Positions 8,571 through 17,832 of a DNA stretch of 64,000 bases are shown here, in pieces. The notes beneath the pieces were generated by a model that worked only from the letters and a program-made list of their open reading frames with translations, did not search any database and was not told the DNA's origin. Source of the stretch: Planomonospora sp. ID67723. Lineage in GTDB: Bacteria; Actinomycetota; Actinomycetes; Streptosporangiales; Streptosporangiaceae. Both the position numbers and the translations under genes were made by a program. Every line of letters starts with the position of its first letter. The stretch's first letter is position 1. The stretch covers positions 1 to 64,000 of the forward strand of contig NZ_JABTEZ010000001.1 of the NCBI RefSeq assembly GCF_015711605.1, given 5' to 3'.

Positions 8571-9662
8571 TCAGCCCTGCTCCTTCAGTTTGAGCTGGGC
8601 CAGGACGGAGGGGTTCTGCAGGGGCCGGGTGAAGCCCATGATCGCCTCACGGTCCCGGTAGGTCGTGACCTTGATCGGACCGCACAGACGGCACCTGGCC
8701 TCGATCATCTTGCCCGGCGCGACCACCATGCCCACGTGCCCCGGCCGGTCGGGACCGGTGCCGGGACCGGAATTGAAGAAGACCAGGTCCCCGGCCTGCT
8801 CCTCACCAGGGGTGATCTTCACCCCGAACGGCCACTGGCCGAAGGTGGTGCGCGGGATGCTCAGGCCGACGCTCCGGTAGGCCATGTAGATGATCCCCGA
8901 GCAGTCGAACGCGTCCGGCCCGGTGCCGCCCCACAGGTACGGCTTGCCGCGCTGGGCCAGCGCGTAGTCCAGGATCCGGGCCACCACGTCGTTGGGCGCC
9001 GCCGCGACCAGTGACGGGTCGCAGGCGGGCTCCGCCTCCGGCGGGACGCCGACCTCGCCGCTCCTGGCGTACTTCGCGGCGATCTCCATGACCTGGTCCA
9101 CGTACCACCAGGCCCGGTTGTAGACGAACAACGCACGCCGCACGTTCTCCGGCGCCCCGTTGCGCTTGAGCATCTTCGCCGCGCCCAGGATGGCATCGGC
9201 CGGGTTGTAGACGTCGGCCCAGCCGTCGCCGTCGCCGTCGGAGGCGTAGCCGTTGAACTCCGACGGAATCTTGATCTTCGCCGCGCCGCCCCAGGTGCTG
9301 ATCAGGAACTGCATCGGCCCCGCGGCCCCTGCGTGGTTGGTCCCGCTCTGCACGCCCGGGAGCGTGGAACGTCCGTGGTCGGTCTCCCGCTTGCCGACCC
9401 CTGCGAGCACGTTCCACTGCACGCCGATCTTCTCGCCGTGCTCGCGGTAGAGCTCGAGGTACTCCTCGGGGATGTCGGAGGCCGCCGTGTCGGACTGGTC
9501 GTCCGCCTGCTCCGCGGGCTCCTCGCAGTCGGGGAGGCCGCCGCCCCCGATGAAGGAGGGGAAGGTGCTCACCATCATCATCGGCGCCATGATCAGGGTC
9601 AGCAGGCAGAGCCCGGCGACCGCGATGACCAGCGGGATCCGGATCCTCCTGTCGCCGTTCAT
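8571..9662 (-). CDS. bifunctional cell-wall hydrolase: lysozyme-like plus NlpC/P60 domain (type IV secretion-associated)
   Basis: 363 residues. N-terminal membrane anchor (IPLVIAVAGLCLLTLIMAPMMM); lysozyme-like transglycosylase domain about residues 65-200 with catalytic Glu in KRETDHG and AAGPMQFL; NlpC/P60 endopeptidase domain about 222-345 with Cys 254 (DAFDCSG) and His 309 (GHVGMV). The same two-domain architecture is found in the hydrolases of Gram-positive conjugation systems (Tn916 Orf14, pCW3 TcpG/TcpI), which open peptidoglycan for the channel. The ATG overlaps the preceding VirB8-like gene as ATGA, so they are translationally coupled. Confidence 0.88.
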   Translation of the reverse strand: MNGDRRIRIPLVIAVAGLCLLTLIMAPMMMVSTFPSFIGGGGLPDCEEPAEQADDQSDTAASDIPEEYLELYREHGEKIGVQWNVLAGVGKRETDHGRSTLPGVQSGTNHAGAAGPMQFLISTWGGAAKIKIPSEFNGYASDGDGDGWADVYNPADAILGAAKMLKRNGAPENVRRALFVYNRAWWYVDQVMEIAAKYARSGEVGVPPEAEPACDPSLVAAAPNDVVARILDYALAQRGKPYLWGGTGPDAFDCSGIIYMAYRSVGLSIPRTTFGQWPFGVKITPGEEQAGDLVFFNSGPGTGPDRPGHVGMVVAPGKMIEARCRLCGPIKVTTYRDREAIMGFTRPLQNPSVLAQLKLKEQG

Positions 9663-10321
9663 CCGCCGGTCTCCGTGAGCCGGTCGTCCCCCTCCTGGCC
9701 GTCGGCGGCCGGCTGGAGGTCGTGTACCCGCCAGTCGGAGCCGACCGGGATGAGCGTGACGGCGTACTCGTCGGTGCGGTCCTTCGGCCCGCTCTTGGCC
9801 GTGATCCGCTCGGTGGCGACGACCACGAACACCACCGAGGAGTCCTGGACCTGCCGGATCTCCTTCACCGTCGCCGAGCCGCTGGAGACCACCTCGTCGG
9901 CGCGGTTGGCCTCCACGAACCCCGGTGACGTGCGGGCCCGCACCAGCGCGTCGGCGAACTCCGCGGTGGCGTAGCCGCGCAGCCGCTCCCCGTAGGCCAC
10001 CGGGTCCTCGTCGTGGCGGTAGGTCCCGTACTCGGCGGTGAACCGCTCGGCGTAGTCGGCGGCGGCGGCCAGCTCCTGCTTGGTCATCGGCAGGTAGGAG
10101 TAGACGTCGAAGGGCGCGTCGCTCGCCGTCGCCGCCGGGCGCGACGGCTCCGCGACCGTCTGCGCGGGCGATCCCGGCACGGTACGGCTGGCGCCCGCTG
10201 GATCGGACCTGATGTCCTCGCCGCCCTCGGGTCCCGACATGGTCAGATAGATCCCGACCGCCGCGAGCAGCCCGACGAGAACCGCGAAGACGGCTCCCCG
10301 GCGCCCACCGTTGTCGGCCAT
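9659..10321 (-). CDS. VirB8-like (NTF2-fold) membrane protein of the secretion cluster
   Basis: 220 residues with one N-terminal membrane helix (GAVFAVLVGLLAAVGIYLTM), a Pro/Ser/Ala linker, and a soluble C-terminal half from about residue 70 (LTKQELAAAADYAERFTAEYGTY region onward) with the pattern of NTF2/VirB8-like domains: helices, then strands ending in 'YAVTLIPVGSDWRVHDL'. Such proteins bridge membrane and wall in type IV secretion. It starts 2 bases after the VirB6-like gene and overlaps the hydrolase gene by 4. The fold call rests on pattern and context, not on a strong motif. Confidence 0.65.
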   Translation of the reverse strand: MADNGGRRGAVFAVLVGLLAAVGIYLTMSGPEGGEDIRSDPAGASRTVPGSPAQTVAEPSRPAATASDAPFDVYSYLPMTKQELAAAADYAERFTAEYGTYRHDEDPVAYGERLRGYATAEFADALVRARTSPGFVEANRADEVVSSGSATVKEIRQVQDSSVVFVVVATERITAKSGPKDRTDEYAVTLIPVGSDWRVHDLQPAADGQEGDDRLTETGG

Positions 10322-10323
10322 CG

Positions 10324-12693
10324 TCAGTCCTTGTCCGGACCGGACGGGCGGAGCCAGAACGGCGCCGGGGCCTCATCGGCCCGCCGGCCCCGGTCGGACC
10401 GGCCCGACAGCCAGAGCGGAGGCGCCTCGGACGGGCGGCCCGCCCCGCGGGAATCGCCGCCGCGGGAGCCGCCCGAACCGCGCGAGCCGCCGAAGATGCT
10501 CCCACCCGACCCCGACGAGCTCCGGGAACCGCCGGAACCGCCCGAACCGCGCGAGCCGCCGAAGATGCTCCCACCCGAACTCGACGAGCTCCGCGGGGCG
10601 CTCCCGCCGCGCGAGCCGCCGGAACCGCCGCCGAAGATGCTCCCGCCCGATCCCGAGGACGCCCGGGAACCTCCGGAGGAGGAAGCGGGGCGTGCCGCGC
10701 CGCCCGAACCCGAACCGCCCTGGGAGGCCCAGCCTCCACCGGACCTGCCGCCGAACCAGCCGCCGCTTCCGCCGCGCGAGGCGGACCCGCCGGTCCGCGC
10801 GGGAGGCACCCCGCCCGCCGTACGGCCTCCGGAGAGATTGAGCGGCGGCGCCGCGCCGGTGCGCGGAGCGGTCACCGGACGGCCCACGCCCTTGCGCCGC
10901 CCGCCCGCCTGGGCGTCGGTGTCCAGCGGCGCGGGCTGCGCTGCCACCGGGACCCGGGTTCCCGAGGGCGTGCCCGCCGCGCCGCCCTCCTCGCCCCGGA
11001 CCTTGCCCTGGGCGACGGCGGCCGCCGCGCCGGCGGACGCGCCCCCGGCGAGCGCTGCCGCCTGCAGGACGGGCTCCGCCTTGCGCATGCCCCAGCGGCC
11101 GACCCTGGCCGCCGCGACCGGCGGCAGGATGCCCGCCGTACGCTGCAGGGTGGGCGCGCTGGCCGCCTCGCCGAGCATCCGGGTGGTGAACGTGTGGCCG
11201 TCCATGGAGGCGAACAGGTGCTGGAACGGCCGCCGGTAGAAGAACACCGCGATCGTCAGCAGCGCCATGAACATGACCTGCATGCCCCACGGCATGGCGG
11301 TGGAGATGATCAACGCGTAGCCGTACACCAGCACGCCCAGCACGAGGGCGAGCACCGCCTGCCGGAGCAGCGTGCCGACCAGCATCTCCACCCAGCGCAT
11401 CGCGATGATCCGGCCCGAGCCCGGATGCACGCCGATCAGCAGGAAGACCGGGGCGAGGATCAGCAGCAGCAGGAAGCCGACCTTGAGCACCAGCAGTGAG
11501 ACCGCCACCAGGAAGATCAGCAGTCCGGCGACCATCGCGGCCATGAGCGCGCCGATCGCGACGCCCAGCCTGCTGGTCCAGTCCTTGCCCTGGAAGAGGA
11601 AGTAGACCGGGTTGGTCTCCAGGTACTTGGCGATCTCCTCTTCGTAGCGGGCCTGGTGGGCGCTGCTGCTGGGGGTCTGGGCGGCCCGCTGCTCGGTCGC
11701 GTCGAGAGCCTGGATGTCCAGCATCTTGGCGCCGAAGGTCTTCACGATGGGGGCCTCGGAGTCGGCGGTGCCGAACTGGCCCATCAGCCACGGCTTGCAG
11801 ACCAGGGTGGACCAGAGCGCGTCGGCGTTCTGCTCCACGGCCGGGACGCCGTCGCGGCCGTAGCCGCCCGGCATCGCCTGCGGGCTGGCCTCCCCCTTGG
11901 CGGGCAGGCACGACGCCCCGCCCGCCCCGGGCAGGCCCGAGAAGGCCGAGTTGACGACCTCGCCCGTCTTGTCGGTGACGACCTTGCCCAGGCCGGTCAG
12001 GTCGCCCGGACGGCTGAAGAACCAGACCGCGACGGTGACCGCGAGGACCATCCAGATGACGCCCTCGGCGGTCGTGGTCGCGCGCTTGCGGATCAGCCCG
12101 TACCACGCCAGCCAGATGGCCGCGAGGATCACGATCGGCCGCAGGTACGGCCAGTACATCGCCTCGGAGAGCCGCTTGACGATGTCGTCGGCGACGTTCT
12201 TGATCGACTCCAGCGGGCCCTCGGTGGCCGCCGCCTGGTAGGTCGTGATGGTCAGCCGGTCCAGGGCCTTGGCCCAGGAGAAGACCGTGTTGGCCCAGGC
12301 GTTGCCCAGCACCGCGGTCACGTCGTCGCAGCCGAGCTCGTGGGTGTGCCAGAACAGGCCGCTCATGCCGTAGGTGGCGTAATTCGTCTGGGTCCCCGGC
12401 TGCGCGGCCGGGGCCTGCGCCGCCGCGCCCTCCGGAGGCGGCGGTTTCACCAGGCCGTCCACTCCGCCGCCGACGATCTCGGGGGCGAGGTCGGGCGAGA
12501 GGTCGCAGGGGGCCGCCGCGGCGATGGAGCCGCCCGCCGGGAACACCAGCGGCAGTGCCGTGAACGCCGTGAACGCCACGAGCGCGACGATGATCCGCCT
12601 GCGCAGCCGCCGGCCGCCGGTTCGCCGGCCTGCCCGGCCGCCGGCGGGCGTGCCTCCGCGGGAACGCCCCAGCTCCTCGTCAGAGCCCTTCAT
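10324..12693 (-). CDS. VirB6/TrbL-like polytopic channel protein with Gly/Ser-rich tail
   Basis: 789 residues. A basic N-terminus and signal-like helix (RIIVALVAFTAFTALPLVF) precede an extracellular stretch, then a block of membrane helices between about residues 180 and 500, including 'LLIFLVAVSLLVLKVGFLLLLI' type segments. After residue 500 follows a cytoplasmic tail of Ala/Gly then Gly/Ser/Arg repeats (GGSIFGGSRGSGG). This is the layout of TrbL/VirB6 or TcpH, the inner-membrane pore of type IV systems. It overlaps the VirB4 gene by 4 bases, and that order (VirB4, VirB6, hydrolase) is the Tn916 order. Confidence 0.8.
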   Translation of the reverse strand: MKGSDEELGRSRGGTPAGGRAGRRTGGRRLRRRIIVALVAFTAFTALPLVFPAGGSIAAAAPCDLSPDLAPEIVGGGVDGLVKPPPPEGAAAQAPAAQPGTQTNYATYGMSGLFWHTHELGCDDVTAVLGNAWANTVFSWAKALDRLTITTYQAAATEGPLESIKNVADDIVKRLSEAMYWPYLRPIVILAAIWLAWYGLIRKRATTTAEGVIWMVLAVTVAVWFFSRPGDLTGLGKVVTDKTGEVVNSAFSGLPGAGGASCLPAKGEASPQAMPGGYGRDGVPAVEQNADALWSTLVCKPWLMGQFGTADSEAPIVKTFGAKMLDIQALDATEQRAAQTPSSSAHQARYEEEIAKYLETNPVYFLFQGKDWTSRLGVAIGALMAAMVAGLLIFLVAVSLLVLKVGFLLLLILAPVFLLIGVHPGSGRIIAMRWVEMLVGTLLRQAVLALVLGVLVYGYALIISTAMPWGMQVMFMALLTIAVFFYRRPFQHLFASMDGHTFTTRMLGEAASAPTLQRTAGILPPVAAARVGRWGMRKAEPVLQAAALAGGASAGAAAAVAQGKVRGEEGGAAGTPSGTRVPVAAQPAPLDTDAQAGGRRKGVGRPVTAPRTGAAPPLNLSGGRTAGGVPPARTGGSASRGGSGGWFGGRSGGGWASQGGSGSGGAARPASSSGGSRASSGSGGSIFGGGSGGSRGGSAPRSSSSSGGSIFGGSRGSGGSGGSRSSSGSGGSIFGGSRGSGGSRGGDSRGAGRPSEAPPLWLSGRSDRGRRADEAPAPFWLRPSGPDKD
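10472..10650 (-). repeat. direct repeats in the VirB6-like C-terminal tail
   Basis: A 38-base identical segment occurs at 10472-10509 and 10541-10578 (offset 69 bases, 23 codons). A third, diverged copy lies at about 10612-10650. Each encodes a GGSIFGG-centred Gly/Ser unit. In-frame expansion is possible. Confidence 0.75.
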
Positions 12694-15185
12694 GACCGCA
12701 CCTCCAGCGCCGAAGCCCCCGGCCTGCCGACTCTGCCGCCCCCGGAAAGATCATGCACGTTCTCGATGGGTTTGTCGTGGGTGGGATTGGTGTCGAGCCA
12801 GCGCAGCAGCTCACCCGAGATGAGGTCCACCCCGATGCGGCCCGCGCGCCCGTCCAGATCGCGGAAGACGCACTCGCCGTTGCCCAGCGAGCGCAGCACC
12901 GCCTTGTGCTCCTCGGAGGGGTCGACGCCGAGGAGCGCCATCACGTTCTCCACCTCGACCCGCTCGGTGGAGCGGAAGGCGAACACCGACGACAGGCAGT
13001 TGGTGACCTGCTCGTTCAGCAGGTCGCCGGCGTTCTGCGAGACCAGGACGAGCGCGGTGTTGCGCGAGCGGCCCATCCTGCTCACCTCGGGCACCAGCTT
13101 GGCGCCCTCCTGCGTGGAGGTGATCGCCCACGCCTCGTCCAGGAAGATCGCCTTGGGCGTCCGCCGGTCCAGGCCGTTCATCAGCCCCCGGGCGAACTGG
13201 GCGACCAGGTAGAGCAGCGCCACCGACAGGCGCTGCTCGTAGGAGTAGTCGTCGCGGCCGGTGGAGGCGTCCGGCAGGGTCAGCCCGCCGAGGGTGAAGA
13301 CCGTGGTCCAGCCCGCGGTGTCGATCTGGTCACCCCCGGAGGGGTCGAAACAGAGCCTGGCCAGGTGCATCTCCGACATCGAGCGGAGCACGGCCCCCAG
13401 GTTCTTGGAGGCGGCGTCCTCGGCCTGCTCCAGATAGTCGACGACCTTGCCGAGCGAGGGGTCGTCGCCGTTGGAGACCGCCGCGACCGCCTGGATCATC
13501 GCGGACTCGCGCTCCTCCGACATGCGCGGGAGCAGCAGCCGCAAGGTCTCGGTGGCCATCGTCTTCTTGGCCGCGAGGTCGTCGCCGAACGAGAACGGGT
13601 CGAGCAGCCCGGGCGCGGCCGAGCCGAGCGGGATGATCCGCGCCTTCCTGCCCCGCTGCTTCAGGAGCTCGACCAGCGAGTCGGCGTCGCCCTTGGGGTC
13701 GATCACCGCGATCGTGACCCCGCGCAGCGCCATCTGGTAGATCATCAGCAGCGCCAGCGTCGTCTTCCCGCCGCCCGGCTCCCCGGTGATCGCGATCGCG
13801 GTCGGCCGGTTGCGCGCCGCCGCCACCAGCGGGTCGAAGTGCACGATGCTGCGGGCCCGGCCCAGGGTCTCCCCCACGTACGGTCCCATCCATCCGGCGT
13901 TCGCCTCGTCCACCCTGTCGCCGAGGTCCACGGTGGCCGTGGCCATGCCGCCCGCGATGGTGCGCAGCGGCTGCCGCTGGGCGTAGGCGTTGACCCGCAC
14001 CCGCTCGCCGGGCAGCGCCTCGCAGAACAGGGAGAACTGGTCACCGGTGGAGTTGACGATGTCGATGCCCATGTCGCGGTAGTGCTCCACGACCGCCTCG
14101 ACCCGCTGCACGCAGATCTCCTCGGTCGGCGCGGAGACGATCAGCCGGTGCCAGCCGTACACGAACGGCAGGCGTTCCTTGGTGATGCCGTGCTCCAGCA
14201 TCCGGGCGGCGTCGATCTGCTCGGCCAGCGCCAGCGGCGCCTCCGCTCCCGCCTCCCGGATGTGGATGTCCATGTCACGGGCGTGGGCCAGCTTGCGCGC
14301 CACGTCCTTGCTCGCCTTGACCGGGGAGATCAGCCGCATCCGGGAGCTGATCTCGACGGGGAAGGGCAGCTGGTCGGCGAAGTGCATCCACGGCTCGCCG
14401 TCGGGGAACGGCATCAGGTCGGGGAAGCGGGCGAACGACAGGTGGGCGACGTAGGAGTCGCCGTACGGCTGCTCGATCCGCAGCAGCGACCTGCCGTTGT
14501 GGATCTGCCCCTCGACCAGCGACTCGATCTCCCCCTTGCCCCAGCGCCGCTTCGGGCTGGCCGAGGCCGGCGGGTCGCCGAGGGAGCCGGTCGCGGCATG
14601 CTGGAAGAGCCAGGCGATCTCGGTGGAGGTGGCGTGCCGGGCGTACAGGGCGCTGGCCCCCAGCGCCCTGCCGAGCCGTTCGGCCTGGTCGGTCCACTTG
14701 GCGATGTCGCTCTTGGGGATCTGGTCGTCGTCGATGCCGAGGGCCTTCTCGCTGCGCTGGTAGAAACCGAAGAGCTGGGCGAGCACCCCGGTGCCCAGCT
14801 GCGCGCCGCGCGGGCCGAGCCGTACGCCCAGGTAGACCTCCTTGCTCCAGAAGTCCTTGGCCCAGACGTGCCGGTACATCTCCTCCAGGTAGTCGCGCCA
14901 GCCCGCGCCCTCGTCGGAGGTGGCGTTGAGCGCCATCGCCCACTCGGCCGCGGGATAGGTGCGGTGCGCCACCCGCAGGTGCACCTCGGCGTCCGGCATC
15001 CTGATCGCGGCGAGCGCGATCGTGACGTTGGTCGCCAGCGCCTCCCGCTCCTCGGGCGTGATGAACTCGTAGCTCACGGTCGGCAGCCGGAAGTAGGCCC
15101 ACGCCGCCGAGTCGGTCAGCAGGATCCGGTCGTCGAAGTACCGGACGGCGAGACGGCTGCGCGCCCGGGACGCACGGCTACTCAT
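12690..15185 (-). CDS. VirB4/TraC-type secretion ATPase (TcpF-like)
   Basis: 831 residues, the usual VirB4 size. The N-terminal half (about 1-440) is the VirB4 membrane/assembly-associated region; the C-terminal RecA-like motor has Walker A GEPGGGKTT near residue 468, a 'VIDPKGD' strand, Walker B AIFLDEAW near 678, and the 'RMGRSRNTALVLVSQN' sensor motif. It powers type IV secretion assembly or transport. It is a VirB4, not a coupling protein: no FtsK/TraG-type motif arrangement. ATG with GGAGGGGG four bases upstream. Overlaps the VirB6-like gene as ATGA. Confidence 0.92.
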   Translation of the reverse strand: MSSRASRARSRLAVRYFDDRILLTDSAAWAYFRLPTVSYEFITPEEREALATNVTIALAAIRMPDAEVHLRVAHRTYPAAEWAMALNATSDEGAGWRDYLEEMYRHVWAKDFWSKEVYLGVRLGPRGAQLGTGVLAQLFGFYQRSEKALGIDDDQIPKSDIAKWTDQAERLGRALGASALYARHATSTEIAWLFQHAATGSLGDPPASASPKRRWGKGEIESLVEGQIHNGRSLLRIEQPYGDSYVAHLSFARFPDLMPFPDGEPWMHFADQLPFPVEISSRMRLISPVKASKDVARKLAHARDMDIHIREAGAEAPLALAEQIDAARMLEHGITKERLPFVYGWHRLIVSAPTEEICVQRVEAVVEHYRDMGIDIVNSTGDQFSLFCEALPGERVRVNAYAQRQPLRTIAGGMATATVDLGDRVDEANAGWMGPYVGETLGRARSIVHFDPLVAAARNRPTAIAITGEPGGGKTTLALLMIYQMALRGVTIAVIDPKGDADSLVELLKQRGRKARIIPLGSAAPGLLDPFSFGDDLAAKKTMATETLRLLLPRMSEERESAMIQAVAAVSNGDDPSLGKVVDYLEQAEDAASKNLGAVLRSMSEMHLARLCFDPSGGDQIDTAGWTTVFTLGGLTLPDASTGRDDYSYEQRLSVALLYLVAQFARGLMNGLDRRTPKAIFLDEAWAITSTQEGAKLVPEVSRMGRSRNTALVLVSQNAGDLLNEQVTNCLSSVFAFRSTERVEVENVMALLGVDPSEEHKAVLRSLGNGECVFRDLDGRAGRIGVDLISGELLRWLDTNPTHDKPIENVHDLSGGGRVGRPGASALEVRS

Positions 15186-15267
15186 GCGGCCCCCTCCGCC
15201 GGCCGCGGGGGCCTCCGGCCGCTGTGCCCACCGGCGGCCCCCTCCGTGTCTTCTCGCGCCCTGGAGA

Positions 15268-17787
15268 TCACTGGGCCACTTCCTCCTCGCTCGTCCGAGC
15301 CGTCCGCGCCGCGCCGAAGCCGGACACCACCACCCCGGCCAGCGCGAGATACGCCCGGCGCCCCGGCGCCCGCAGGTGGGACGGCTCCACCCGGTCGGAC
15401 CGGCCGGGAGCCAGCTCGTCCTCCCACGGCACCCGGACGATCGCCCGGCACCTGCCGCGCGCGACCGCCTCCGCCTGCTCCACGTCGGCCATGCTGCGTC
15501 GGCTCACGCCGTTGACGACCATGACCGCCCTCCGGCGCAGGTGCGCGCAGCCGTGCCCGTCGAGCCACTCGTAGGTCATCGCGACCGCGTCCGGCCCGTC
15601 CTCGCTGGCCGGGACGACCAGGACCAGCTGGTCGGCATGGGGCAGGAAACGCGCGGCGAGCGCCGCGGCGGGGTCCACCACGACCAGCTTGTAGTGCGGG
15701 TCCAGCACGTCCAAGGCCTGGCCGAGCCGCTGGTCGGAGAAGAGCGCGCGGTCGGCCAGCCGCTGCTCGGCGTCCGGACCGGCGTCGCCCGCCAGGACCT
15801 CCAGGCCCGAGGCGCAGCGGCTGGTGTAGGCCCGCATGCCGAGGTAACCGTGGACGTTGCCCAGGCCGGCCAGCAGGGAGCCCAGCGTCTCGGGCGACTC
15901 GCCCCGGACCCGGCCGGACAGGGAGTGCGGCCCGGCGGCGGCGTCGATCGCGAGCACCCGGTCCTCGCGGTAGCGGGCGAGCGTGTGGCCGAGCATGAGA
16001 GCCGTCGTGGTCTGTCCGGCGCCGCCGGTGCACCCCAGGACGATCACTCGGCGGCTGCCGCTGAAGACCCCCCGGGCCCGGGCCTCGTCGATCTCCGACC
16101 CGTCCGTACGGCCTCCGCTCCCCGGTCCCATCACCACCTGGGCCAACCGCCGCCATCCTCCTTCGGAGTCCCGGCCGACGACCGCCTCCACCCTGCGGAC
16201 CCTGGCCTCCCGGGCGGGCCCGGCCTCGTCCCGCCCCGGCCCGGGCACCGGCACCCCCGGATCGGCATGAGCCGCAGGACCCGAGGGAACGGCCCGGATC
16301 GAGACGTTCCCGGAGGTGTTCCCCGGGACGATCGCCGGCCGCTCCGGCGGCCACGCCTTCTCGTCCCGGCCGGTTCCCCGCCCCGCCGGGGACGCCTGCT
16401 CCGCAGGTCTCGCCCCTGTGTCGCGCCGCTGCGGGGACGCCTGCTCCGCGGGTCGTGTGCCCGCATCCCGTGCCGCCGGGAACCGCCGCTCCGCGCGGTC
16501 CTCGCCGGTCCGCTGCCCCGCCGGCGGCGGCTGGCCCTTCCGGTGCTGGGCCCGGAGATCCTCGTCCGTATCGGCCCGTACCCCGGTGGTGCCCGGTCCG
16601 GTCGGGGCGGGCGCGACGAACTGCGGCATGATCCGCGGCGCGGGAGGCCGCTCGGGCTGCCCGGCGGGCTCCGCCGGCTCCGCGGCCCTCTCGGCGGAGA
16701 CGGCCAGCTTGCGGAGGCGGCGCAGGGCCTCGGTGTCGATCGGGGCGCCGCGCGCGGTCCGTGCCTTCTCCGCCCCGGTCTTCTCCGCCCCGGTCTTCTC
16801 CGGTGGTGTGACCGTACCGGGGGCGGCCTGTTCCGCGGGCTCCCCGGACGGCGAGGTGACGGGAGCGGGCCCGGCCTGGGCGGCCTCCCGCTCGGCGGGC
16901 GGGGGGTCGGGGGCCGGCTCGGGCCCGGCCGGCACGGCGGAAGCGGCTTCGGCCGACGCCGCCGGGACGCGCTCAGGGACGGCGTCCGCGGCGGGGGCGT
17001 CCTCCTGCCCGGCCGATGCGGCGGAGGCCGCCTGGGGCTCGATGGGCGTCGCAGGAGCGGTCTCAGATCCGGCCGGCGTCGCAGGAGCGGTCTCAGGCTC
17101 GGCGGGTGGAGGTCCGGGATCGGCGGGTGCGATCGGTTCGACCCGAGCGACGGGCACGGGCCTCTCGACGGGCAGTGGGGCCTCGATGGCCGGGACCGCC
17201 TGTCCCAGGGCCGGAGCGGTTCCGGCGCGGGAGGTGGGGGCCGCGTCCCAGACGGCCCGGTCCCGGGTGACCGGTGCGGTGGCGGCCGCCGCGGCGGCGG
17301 CCGCCACCGCGGGACGGACCGCCCGGGAAGACACGGGGACGCGCTTGGCGGTGGCCCGCTTGGGCTGGGCGTGACGGGCCCGTCTGGCCGCCTTGACGCG
17401 TACCTGCGCGGCCGGCTGGGGGGCGGCCCGCCAGACCCGGCCGGTCAAGGTGATCTCCGCGGGTTCCGCCGCGGGGGCCATCCGGCACCAGGTCCGCGGC
17501 TCACCCAGGTAACGCGCCTGCGACTGGAGCAGCTCGGTGAGCCGCTTGCTCTCGATCACCGGCCGGGTGGACAGCCAGGTCACCACTCCGGGCGGCACCA
17601 GGTAGACCACGTGCCATGGAGCGTCGAAGGGCAGGCCGACCAGCGCGAGCAGCAGCGACCAGGGCGCGATCACACCCACGAACACACCGATCCAGACAAT
17701 CGGAAGCGGCATCGGCAGCCGTAGATCGTACAGCTTGTAGAGCCGCTTCTCAATGCGCCAGATATTGGTATATGTGGGCAGGTCCAC
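15268..17787 (-). CDS. TcpE-like membrane protein fused to a degenerate MinD/ParA-type ATPase domain
   Basis: 839 residues in three parts. Residues 1-110 form a TcpE-like domain: 'IEKRLYKLYDLRLPMPL' start, then two membrane helices (IVWIGVFVGVIAPWSLLLALVG; VVYLVPPGVVTWLS). Residues about 110-575 are Ala/Pro-rich and look disordered. Residues 579-839 are a MinD/ParA-like domain with GCTGGAGQTTTA at about 585-596, 'VLAIDAAAG' and 'LVVVDPAAALA'. The Walker A lysine is Gln, so ATP hydrolysis is doubtful. GTG start with GGAGG five bases upstream. It stands directly before virB4, as TcpE does in Tn916 and pCW3. Confidence 0.82.
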   Translation of the reverse strand: MDLPTYTNIWRIEKRLYKLYDLRLPMPLPIVWIGVFVGVIAPWSLLLALVGLPFDAPWHVVYLVPPGVVTWLSTRPVIESKRLTELLQSQARYLGEPRTWCRMAPAAEPAEITLTGRVWRAAPQPAAQVRVKAARRARHAQPKRATAKRVPVSSRAVRPAVAAAAAAAATAPVTRDRAVWDAAPTSRAGTAPALGQAVPAIEAPLPVERPVPVARVEPIAPADPGPPPAEPETAPATPAGSETAPATPIEPQAASAASAGQEDAPAADAVPERVPAASAEAASAVPAGPEPAPDPPPAEREAAQAGPAPVTSPSGEPAEQAAPGTVTPPEKTGAEKTGAEKARTARGAPIDTEALRRLRKLAVSAERAAEPAEPAGQPERPPAPRIMPQFVAPAPTGPGTTGVRADTDEDLRAQHRKGQPPPAGQRTGEDRAERRFPAARDAGTRPAEQASPQRRDTGARPAEQASPAGRGTGRDEKAWPPERPAIVPGNTSGNVSIRAVPSGPAAHADPGVPVPGPGRDEAGPAREARVRRVEAVVGRDSEGGWRRLAQVVMGPGSGGRTDGSEIDEARARGVFSGSRRVIVLGCTGGAGQTTTALMLGHTLARYREDRVLAIDAAAGPHSLSGRVRGESPETLGSLLAGLGNVHGYLGMRAYTSRCASGLEVLAGDAGPDAEQRLADRALFSDQRLGQALDVLDPHYKLVVVDPAAALAARFLPHADQLVLVVPASEDGPDAVAMTYEWLDGHGCAHLRRRAVMVVNGVSRRSMADVEQAEAVARGRCRAIVRVPWEDELAPGRSDRVEPSHLRAPGRRAYLALAGVVVSGFGAARTARTSEEEVAQ

Positions 17788-17832
17788 GCGTCCTCCTCTC
17801 CACCTCTCGCTCTCTGTCCGTGTTCTGCGATC

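Noticed and set aside
8571-10739. Long minus-strand frame that would fuse the NlpC/P60 protein to upstream sequence
   Set aside because: Only codons from 9662 on encode signal anchor and hydrolase. The upstream part is out-of-frame sequence of the VirB8-like and VirB6-like genes.
12753-15515. 920-codon open frame antisense to the VirB4 gene
   Set aside because: High-GC shadow frame: composition is Arg/Gly/His/Val-rich without domains, while the opposite strand encodes a clear VirB4 with Walker motifs.
15184-17724. 846-codon plus-strand frame
   Set aside because: Antisense to the TcpE-MinD fusion; low-complexity Arg/Gly/Pro sequence without recognisable family.
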